Shown here: piece after piece, positions 1 to 5,268 of the stretch
Layout of the letters: the number at the start of each line of letters is the position of its first letter
Numbering within the stretch: the first letter of the stretch is position 1
Assembly: GCA_022615215.1 (NCBI GenBank)
Contig: JAKEHD010000668.1
Coordinates: 1 to 5,268 of the forward strand
Length of the DNA: 5,268 nucleotides
Direction: 5' to 3'
DNA from: Blastocatellia bacterium
GTDB taxonomy: Bacteria > Acidobacteriota > Blastocatellia > UBA7656
The notes under the pieces: generated by a model
Told to the model about the DNA's origin: nothing
The model's database searches: none
Seen by the model: the letters and a program-made list of their open reading frames with translations, nothing else
Translations under genes and position numbers: made by a program

Positions 1-10
1 ACTCACAGCG

Positions 11-33
11 GGCGGAAGCCGATGGTATCTCTA
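11..33. repeat. Degenerate relative of the 5231-5244 palindrome and its flank
   Basis: The plus strand reads GGCGGAAGCC, then GAT, then GGTATCTCTA. The minus strand at 5243-5222 reads GGCTGAAGCC, then GGTACTCTA. The cores differ at one of ten bases and the flanks by small insertions. The similarity is short and may be chance, but it places related motifs in opposite orientation on both sides of the two-gene unit. Confidence 0.25.
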
Positions 34-89
34 TTCAAAACTGTCATTTGCTGCCGCGCGCAGTATATCCCATTCAAGGATTGGGGGCA

Positions 90-2534
90 TCATTCGTATC
101 TCAGCGCCACCATGGGGTCGACGCGCGTGGCCCGGCGCGCAGGCACGTAGCAGGCCGCAAGCGCCACCGCCGAAAGCAGCAATGTTATCGTAGCGAAAGT
201 TGTGATGTCGAGCGGGCTGACCCCGAACAGAAGTCCCGTTATGAAGCCTGTCAGGAGGGATGCCGCAATCAGGCCGATGCCGAGTCCTATCAGAGTCAAC
301 GCCATTCCTTTTCCTAACACGAGCCGGTAAATATCGCGCCGTTGCGCGCCCAATGCCATGCGCAGGCCTATCTCCTGTGTGCTCTGAGCGACCGAGTAAG
401 AAATCACTCCGTATATCCCTACCGCAGCCAGCAGCAACGCCACGCCCGCAAAGATCGCAGACATCAAGGCTGAAAATCTCGGCTGTGCCATTGACTCCGC
501 AACGACCTGATCCAGGGTTTTGATCGTATGGACAGGCACTTCACGATCTACGGCCTTGATCTGCTCCCGCACAGAGGCCAGAGTGTTCAGAGGGTCGGAG
601 TCTGTGCGGACCACGAGCGACAGGGTGTTGAAGGCAGATACTTGAAGATAGGGCGCATAAAGACCGGGCGACGCCTCGCGGCCGAGTGTGTCGTGTCTGA
701 CGTTTCCGACTATTCCTACGATCCGGCGCGGAACCTGAGAGCTGAATCCTGCAAAGAGGCGTTTACCTATCGGGTCTTCGTTCGGAAAGAAGCGCCGCGC
801 AAGGGCTTCATTGATGAGGACGACTTCGGGCGTTCCTTGCGCGTCCTGCTCATTGAAGTTGCGCCCGCGCAGAACAGGGACTCCTATGGCCTGGAAATAA
901 CCGGGAGTCGTGAAGGTGAAGTTTATCTGCCGGTCTTCGCCCGGTGGAGGCTCCGGCTCGCCTTCGACCAAAAAAGATGTCCCCTGCCGGTCGGCCGAGA
1001 GCGGGGTTTCGAGAACGAAGCCTGCCGATTCTACGCCCGGCAAAGCCTTTATGCGCTGCTCCATCTCGCTGAAGGCCGCTGCCCTTTGCGCCCGCTGCGG
1101 GTACTTGACCTGCGGCAACGCCACGCGCATAGTCAACGCCCTGTCGGCCTTGAAACCTGGGTCCACTCCCCGCAATTGCAAAAAACTCCGAAACAGCAGG
1201 CCCGCTCCCACGAGCAGCACCAGAGACAATGCGACTTCGGCCACGACGAAGATGCTCTGCAAAAAGTTGCGCCCCGCTCCGTGACCCGAACTGCGGCCTC
1301 CCTCCTTGAGCCAGCGAATCAGCGACGGAGAAGAGGTTCCAAGCGCCGGAGCAAGCCCGAACAGCACGCCTGTCAGGAGCGTCACCCCAAGCGTGAAGCC
1401 CACAACTTTAAAGTCTATGCCGACCTCATCGAGGCGCGGGATATTTTGCGGAGCCAGGCTTGATAAATACTTTGTGCTCCACACCGCAAGCAGCAATCCG
1501 GCCGCGCCTCCCATAAAGGCGAGCGCCGTGCTCTCGACGAGTAATTGCCTGACGAGTCGCCCCCGGCCAGCGCCCATCGCGGCGCGAATGGCGAACTCTT
1601 TCTGACGGGCCGCGCCTCGCGCGAGCAGCAGGTTCGCCACATTGACACACGCTATCAGAAGCACGAATGCGACCGCTATCAACAGCACGAGCAGCGCCGG
1701 GCGCACCTCACCGAGCACCTGCTCTTCGAAGGGGACGAGAGTAATCTCCCAGCCCGTATTGGTCGCCGGGTATTCCTCTCCCAGTCGTCGAGACATGGAA
1801 GACATCTCAGCGCGCGCGCCTTCGATCGATACACCCAGTTTGAGCCTCGCAATCACCGTCAGGTAATGCGCCCCCCGCTGACCTCCTTTCAACTCGCGCG
1901 CGAGCGGCAGCCATAGCTGAGTCTCCGGCGCGGGCTTCGTTCCTTCGAGCGCGATGCCCGGAGGGAATTTGAAATCAGGCGGCATGACTCCCACTATCGT
2001 ATGCGGCTGATTGTTTATATCTATAGTCCGCCCCTCGATGGATTTATCGCCCCCGAATCGACTCTGCCAGAGACCGTATCCTATCAGCACGACCTGTCCG
2101 CCTCCGGGACGGTCCTCTTCGGGCGAGAAAGTGCGGCCCAACAGGGGACTCACTTTCAATACCTGAAAGAGGCTGGCCGCGACCTGCGCGCCTTCGACGC
2201 GAATAGGCTCATCCGCTTGAGTGATGAAAAATTCGCGCGGCGTAAAAGCGGCCATCTCTTCGAATGAGCTGCTCTGCTCGCGCCAGTCGCCGTAGTTCGG
2301 AGGCGATGCGTACATGAAAGGGAGTCCGAGTTGCAATTGCGTCTCCCAAACGATGACGAGCCGGTCGGGTTCCGTGTAAGGAAACGAGCGCAGCAGCACG
2401 CCATTCACCACGCTGAATATGGCCGTGTTAGCCCCTATTCCGAGAGCGAGCGTCAATACCGCCACAACCGTGAAGCCCGGTTTTTTCAGCAGCATACGGA
2501 AGCCGTAGCGAAGGTCTTGCCAAAGCGTTTGCAT
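90..2534 (-). CDS. ADOP-family (acidobacterial duplicated orphan permease) FtsX/MacB-like ABC permease, 814 aa, downstream gene of the pair
   Basis: Paralogue of the upstream gene with the same order of parts: TM1 about 21-43, MacB_PCD periplasmic domain about 44-275, TM2-4 about 278-302, 332-354 and 374-397, TM5 about 426-450, second periplasmic domain about 451-687, TM6-8 about 688-712, 742-764 and 778-799. The coupling motif occurs as EFAIRAAMGA (313-322) and EIGLRMALGA (721-730), and the tail is PARRATRVDPMVALRYE. It carries about ten extra residues near 192-203, before the conserved LWLP, compared with its neighbour. I chose the ATG at 2534 because it has GGAGGA just upstream and begins MQTLWQDLRYG, matching the neighbour's MTLQFQDLRYG. 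The frame stays open up to an ATG at 2648 that overlaps the neighbour's stop, but those 38 extra residues are encoded by an inverted repeat and look non-native. It is probably co-transcribed with the upstream gene, 110 bases apart. Inferred role: inner-membrane export or conformational coupling; substrate and partner ATPase unknown. Confidence 0.93.
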   Translation of the reverse strand: MQTLWQDLRYGFRMLLKKPGFTVVAVLTLALGIGANTAIFSVVNGVLLRSFPYTEPDRLVIVWETQLQLGLPFMYASPPNYGDWREQSSSFEEMAAFTPREFFITQADEPIRVEGAQVAASLFQVLKVSPLLGRTFSPEEDRPGGGQVVLIGYGLWQSRFGGDKSIEGRTIDINNQPHTIVGVMPPDFKFPPGIALEGTKPAPETQLWLPLARELKGGQRGAHYLTVIARLKLGVSIEGARAEMSSMSRRLGEEYPATNTGWEITLVPFEEQVLGEVRPALLVLLIAVAFVLLIACVNVANLLLARGAARQKEFAIRAAMGAGRGRLVRQLLVESTALAFMGGAAGLLLAVWSTKYLSSLAPQNIPRLDEVGIDFKVVGFTLGVTLLTGVLFGLAPALGTSSPSLIRWLKEGGRSSGHGAGRNFLQSIFVVAEVALSLVLLVGAGLLFRSFLQLRGVDPGFKADRALTMRVALPQVKYPQRAQRAAAFSEMEQRIKALPGVESAGFVLETPLSADRQGTSFLVEGEPEPPPGEDRQINFTFTTPGYFQAIGVPVLRGRNFNEQDAQGTPEVVLINEALARRFFPNEDPIGKRLFAGFSSQVPRRIVGIVGNVRHDTLGREASPGLYAPYLQVSAFNTLSLVVRTDSDPLNTLASVREQIKAVDREVPVHTIKTLDQVVAESMAQPRFSALMSAIFAGVALLLAAVGIYGVISYSVAQSTQEIGLRMALGAQRRDIYRLVLGKGMALTLIGLGIGLIAASLLTGFITGLLFGVSPLDITTFATITLLLSAVALAACYVPARRATRVDPMVALRYE

Positions 2535-2537
2535 ATA

Positions 2538-2543
2538 TCCTCC
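2538..2543 (-). promoter_or_regulatory. Ribosome binding site GGAGGA for the downstream permease
   Basis: On the minus strand GGAGGA is followed by TAT and then the ATG at 2534, so GGAGG lies 4 bases from the start codon, slightly close but usable. It sits outside the inverted repeat and decides the 814-residue start over the upstream ATG at 2648. Confidence 0.75.
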
Positions 2544-2552
2544 ATCGAAAAC

Positions 2553-2644
2553 GACGCGGAGAGTGGGAGACGCGGCGACGCGGCGAAAAAGTGGCTTTCC
2601 GGTCCCCGTGTCCCCGCGTCCCCGCGTCGCCCACTCTCCGCGTC
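2553..2644. repeat. Long imperfect inverted repeat built of GACGCGGN-like octamers, between the two permease genes
   Basis: The arms 2553-2583 and 2614-2644 are reverse complements at 29 of 31 positions, with the outer 15 bases (GACGCGGAGAGTGGG) perfect. Allowing one more mismatch extends pairing to 34 positions around a 24-base centre (2587-2610). Both arms, read inward, fall into eight-base steps: GACGCGGA, GAGTGGGM, GACGCGGS, GACGCGGS, and on the right arm also GACACGGG. One end touches the stop codon of the upstream gene and the other lies 18 bases from the downstream start codon. I see no target-site duplication and no transposase. In RNA it would form a very stable stem. It resembles GC-rich dispersed intergenic repeats or MITE/REP-like elements, but copy number cannot be seen here. 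Confidence 0.85.
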
Positions 2645-5071
2645 TCATTCGTATCTTAGCGCCTCCATCGGATCGACTTTAGTCGCGCGTCGGGCGGGCA
2701 AGTAGCAGGCAAGCATTGCGACCGCCGCCAGTATCAATGAGACGACTGCGAAGGTCACAGGATCAGTCGCGCTCACGCCGAACAGCAGGCTCGACATCAA
2801 TCGCGTCAATGCAAGCGATGCGAGAACTCCAACAGCGATTCCTGTGAAGGTCAGTATCAGCCCTTTCTTTAGCACGAGCTTCAATACGTCGGAAGCCCGT
2901 GCGCCGAGCGCCATTCGCACTCCGATTTCATGAGTGCGTTGAGCGACCGAATAAGAGATGACCCCGTAGACACCGACCATCGCCAGTGCGAGAGCGATAG
3001 CTGCGAATATGCCCAGCCCCAGGCTATTGAATCGCGGTTGCGCCACTGACCCCGCGAGAATCTGATCCATAGTCCTGACGCTGTAGACGGGCAGGTCGGG
3101 GTCGAGGGCCGTCACCTGACTGCGAACCGCGCCGATCAAATTCAAAGGATCGCCCTCGGTGTGAACGGTCAAAAACATCGTGCCTGCCGGCATCTGAGCA
3201 TGAGGGATATATATCTGCTCTTTTCCCTCGGTATCGAGCGCGGTATTTTTCACGTGCCCCACGACGCCCACGACCTCGCGCCATCGGGAGGGACTGAATC
3301 CTACGCGCTTGCCGATTGCGTCCTGGCCGGGCCAGTAACGAGCGGCCAGCTTTTCATCTACCAGCACAACAAGCTGTGAACTACTCGAATCGCGCCGGTC
3401 GAAATCTCGCCCTTTCAAAAGAGGTATGCCCATTGCTTTGATATAACCGGGAGTGATGGGGCGATACTCGCATCCCGGAGTAGGCTCTCCCGGCGCGGGC
3501 TGATAATTTTCAATCGCAATCGTCGCGGTCCAGTTGTTTTCGGCAATAGGCAGACTGCCATTTGCGCCCGCCGCCCTGACGCCCGGCAATGCCTCTACGC
3601 GCTGAAGCAACTCTTGAAAGAAACTCACTCTCTGGTTTTCCTCGCCGTACTTCGAGCGGGGAAGGGCCACGCCCACGGTCAGGCGGTTTTCAGTCCGAAA
3701 CCCCGGATCGACTTCGAGCAATCGCCCGAAGCTCTTCAACATCAAGCCCGCCCCTACAAGCAAGACCAGTGACAGGGCGATCTCAGCTATCACAAGCAAT
3801 GCGCGGAGCGAACGACGCGAAGCCCCCGACGAACGGCGCTCGCCCTCTTTGAGCGATTTCTGCAAGTCTGCAAACGAAGATTGCCAGGCGGGCGCGAGGC
3901 CGAAGACCATACCCGTCACGAGAGCGAGCAATAAGGTGAATCCGAGAACGCGGCCGTCGAGAGAGACTTCGCTCAGTCGAGGAAGATCGCCCGGAACCAT
4001 CTCAGGAAGGATGTTTATCAACCACCAGGCCGCGAGCAATCCCGCAAGTCCGCCGAGCAATGACAGCAGCAGGCTTTCGGCCATCAATTGCCTGATGAGA
4101 CGCAAGCGTGTTGCCCCAAGCGCCGCGCGTATAGCGATCTCTTTTTCACGCGCGGATGTGCGCGCAAGCAGGAGGTTCGCCACGTTTGCGCACGCGATCA
4201 GAAGCACGAAGCCTACGGCTCCGAGCAGTACGAGCAGGGCGAGTTCGAAATCGCCGACCAGTTGTTCTTCGAGCGTCAATACGCTCGCGCCCCATCCGTT
4301 TTTGAGCAGAAAATCTCGCCGGTCGGGGACACGCTCAGGCACGAGCGCGGCCAGCATCTCCATCTCCGTTCGGACTTCTGTGAGACTTGCGCCCGGTTTT
4401 ATCCGGCCGATAGTCGAGAGGTATTCGTTGCCTCGCTCATCATCGCTCATCTGTTCGGGGGTGAAAGCGATGGGCGTCCATAGCTCCGTTTGAGGAGTCG
4501 GGAAAGCGAAGCCTGCGGGCATAATGCCGACAACGGTATGGGCTGCGCCATTCAGATTGATCTCCTGCCCTACGAGACTTGCGGCTCCGCCAAACCTGCG
4601 TTTCCAGAGTCCGTTGCTGATGACGACCACATGCTCGCGTCCGGGCTGGTCTTCTTCAGCGAGAAAGACTCGCCCCTCGGCGGCGCTCACTCCGAGCAGG
4701 GGGAAGAGGCTTGCCGAGACCCGCGCGCCCTCTATGCGTTCGGGTTCATCGCCGCCGATTAGATTGAAGCTGCGCTCGTCTATGGCGGCTATCTGCTCAA
4801 GCGTCCGGCTCTGGTTACGGCGGTCTATGAAATCAGGGACCGACACATGAGCCTGAGACATTTCCGAGGCCCCGTAGCGGTTCCATACATAGACAAGGCT
4901 GTCCGGCTCCTTGTAAGGCAGAGGGCGAAGCAGCACGCCGTTTACGACGCTGAAAATAGCTGTGTTTGCGCCAATGCCGAGCGCAAGGGTCAGCACCGCC
5001 ACAGCCGTAAATCCCGGATGCTTTATGAGCATCCGCATGCCATAACGCAGGTCTTGAAACTGCAAAGTCAT
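2645..5071 (-). CDS. ADOP-family (acidobacterial duplicated orphan permease) FtsX/MacB-like ABC permease, 808 aa, upstream gene of the pair
   Basis: Inner-membrane permease with two tandem MacB_PCD plus FtsX modules, giving eight predicted membrane segments in one chain. Seen: cytoplasmic start with the QDLRYG...PGFT signature (6-23), TM1 about 21-43, first periplasmic domain about 44-270, TM2-4 about 276-298, 333-356 and 375-395. The second module has TM5 about 424-446, a periplasmic domain about 447-680, then TM6-8 about 683-706, 735-757 and 771-791. The cytoplasmic coupling motif occurs twice, EIAIRAALGA (311-320) and EIGVRMALGA (715-724), and the tail PARRATKVDPMEALRYE resembles the MacB C-terminus. 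Known of the family: ADOP proteins have this length and architecture and usually lack a neighbouring ATPase. Inference: one chain mimics a MacB dimer (2 x 4 TM) and works in export or envelope mechanotransmission; the substrate is unknown. The start is well fixed: an in-frame TAA lies at 5092-5090 and this is the only ATG after it, preceded by a good ribosome site. The gene looks intact. A lone cysteine (534) sits in the second periplasmic domain. Confidence 0.95.
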   Translation of the reverse strand: MTLQFQDLRYGMRMLIKHPGFTAVAVLTLALGIGANTAIFSVVNGVLLRPLPYKEPDSLVYVWNRYGASEMSQAHVSVPDFIDRRNQSRTLEQIAAIDERSFNLIGGDEPERIEGARVSASLFPLLGVSAAEGRVFLAEEDQPGREHVVVISNGLWKRRFGGAASLVGQEINLNGAAHTVVGIMPAGFAFPTPQTELWTPIAFTPEQMSDDERGNEYLSTIGRIKPGASLTEVRTEMEMLAALVPERVPDRRDFLLKNGWGASVLTLEEQLVGDFELALLVLLGAVGFVLLIACANVANLLLARTSAREKEIAIRAALGATRLRLIRQLMAESLLLSLLGGLAGLLAAWWLINILPEMVPGDLPRLSEVSLDGRVLGFTLLLALVTGMVFGLAPAWQSSFADLQKSLKEGERRSSGASRRSLRALLVIAEIALSLVLLVGAGLMLKSFGRLLEVDPGFRTENRLTVGVALPRSKYGEENQRVSFFQELLQRVEALPGVRAAGANGSLPIAENNWTATIAIENYQPAPGEPTPGCEYRPITPGYIKAMGIPLLKGRDFDRRDSSSSQLVVLVDEKLAARYWPGQDAIGKRVGFSPSRWREVVGVVGHVKNTALDTEGKEQIYIPHAQMPAGTMFLTVHTEGDPLNLIGAVRSQVTALDPDLPVYSVRTMDQILAGSVAQPRFNSLGLGIFAAIALALAMVGVYGVISYSVAQRTHEIGVRMALGARASDVLKLVLKKGLILTFTGIAVGVLASLALTRLMSSLLFGVSATDPVTFAVVSLILAAVAMLACYLPARRATKVDPMEALRYE

Positions 5072-5079
5072 AAAACCAT

Positions 5080-5086
5080 CCCCCTT
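5080..5086 (-). promoter_or_regulatory. Ribosome binding site AAGGGGG for the upstream permease
   Basis: On the minus strand AAGGGGG lies 8 bases before the ATG at 5071. It is a near match to AAGGAGG at standard spacing, and it lies within the short interval between the in-frame TAA (5092-5090) and the start. Confidence 0.75.
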
Positions 5087-5149
5087 ATTTTATTTTTGAG
5101 GCAAGCGGTAAGTGACATGTAACGGATGAAGGTCGCAGCGAGAGTGAAA

Positions 5150-5170
5150 AAAAGGCAAAAGGTAAAAACG
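5150..5170. repeat. Short heptamer-like tandem run AAAAGGY
   Basis: The plus strand shows AAAAGGC, AAAAGGT, then AAAAACG, preceded by more A residues. It gives the leader a T-rich tract on the coding strand. It may be a remnant of a longer simple repeat or ordinary low-complexity sequence. Confidence 0.3.
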
Positions 5171-5230
5171 ACTTGTGCTATTTGAACTATGTATATGGTT
5201 GAGGAAGCTGAGAAGAGGGCGTTTAGAGTA

Positions 5231-5244
5231 CCGGCTTCAGCCGG
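5231..5244. repeat. Short perfect palindrome CCGGCTTCAGCCGG, REP-like
   Basis: Six-base arms CCGGCT/AGCCGG surround two bases; as RNA it would more likely form a 5-bp stem with a four-base loop. On the minus strand it is followed by TACTCTAAACGC. A partial relative of palindrome plus flank occurs at 11-33 at the other end of the window. Membership in a dispersed intergenic repeat family is inferred and not tested. Confidence 0.5.
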
Positions 5245-5268
5245 AGTGGCTCGGCGACGGGTTGCTTC

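Larger units (their letters stand above)
5072..5268 (-). other. Upstream spacer/leader of the permease pair, no clear promoter
   Basis: This stretch before the first permease is richer in A/T than the genes, apart from its distal 40 bases. It holds the palindrome at 5231-5244, the A-rich heptamer run at 5150-5170 and the ribosome site at 5080-5086. Candidate -10 elements on the minus strand (TATACA near 5196, TAAAAT near 5090) have no matching -35 box, and the second lies too close to the ribosome site, so I call no promoter. No complete gene is supported. Confidence 0.4.

Noticed and set aside
51..63. Possible terminator hairpin CTGC-CGCGC-GCAG downstream of the second permease
   Set aside because: The stem is only four pairs, and the nearest T-run on the minus strand is not adjacent, so it does not support a Rho-independent terminator.
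1..90. Small minus-strand frames after the last stop (18 codons from the ATG at 90, 14 codons from the ATG at 47)
   Set aside because: Too short, no recognisable product and no clear ribosome site. The ATG next to the stop arises from the GAATGATG context.
528..1463. Plus-strand open frame of 311 codons opposite the downstream permease
   Set aside because: It lies entirely within a well-supported ADOP gene on the other strand and encodes a low-complexity Arg/Gln/His-rich product with no recognisable domain, typical of an antisense shadow in GC-rich coding DNA.
2553..2644. CRISPR-like array
   Set aside because: The repeated units are contiguous octamers arranged as an inverted repeat, with no spacers, no leader and no cas genes.
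3849..4493. Plus-strand open frame of 214 codons opposite the upstream permease
   Set aside because: Ser/Arg/Pro-rich antisense shadow of the conserved FtsX region, with no plausible family.
90..5071. Recent tandem duplication of one permease gene
   Set aside because: Synonymous positions are widely diverged even where the protein is almost identical, and there are length differences such as the extra residues near 192-203 of the downstream protein.
5185..5200. Promoter with TATACA as -10 for the operon
   Set aside because: Only four of six bases match the -10 consensus and no -35-like box occurs at proper spacing.

Overview
The window holds two complete genes, both on the minus strand and arranged head to tail. 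Each encodes a large membrane protein of about 810 residues made of two MacB_PCD/FtsX permease modules in one chain. This is the architecture called ADOP (acidobacterial duplicated orphan permease). ADOP genes form very large paralogous families in Acidobacteriota and usually lie apart from any ABC ATPase gene. Acidobacteriota is therefore the most likely source. The repeat-rich spacers make me lean towards a Blastocatellia-like lineage, but that is only a weak inference.

Layout in transcription order (right to left). Positions 5268-5072 are a spacer/leader of about 200 bases, with a short GC-rich palindrome at its far end and an A/T-rich, homopolymeric stretch near the gene; I see no convincing promoter in it. 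Positions 5071-2645 are the first permease (808 aa). Positions 2644-2535 are a 110-base intergenic spacer almost wholly filled by a long inverted repeat built from GACGCGGN-like octamers, which abuts the upstream stop codon. Positions 2534-90 are the second permease (814 aa from the start preferred here; an in-frame upstream ATG at 2648 would give 852 aa). Positions 89-1 are a short downstream spacer with no supported gene, ending in a degenerate relative of the palindrome seen at the other end.

The two permeases have the same domain order, nearly identical first transmembrane segments and the same C-terminal tail, but their synonymous codons differ widely. They are therefore old paralogues under protein-level constraint, not a fresh duplication. 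The same orientation and 110-base gap suggest co-transcription, possibly modulated by the hairpin between them. No ATPase, membrane-fusion protein, outer-membrane channel or PadR-type regulator is visible, so substrate and energy source cannot be read from this window. The coding content is ordinary for the group. The more interesting signals are the intergenic repeats; I found no evidence of a new multi-gene system.
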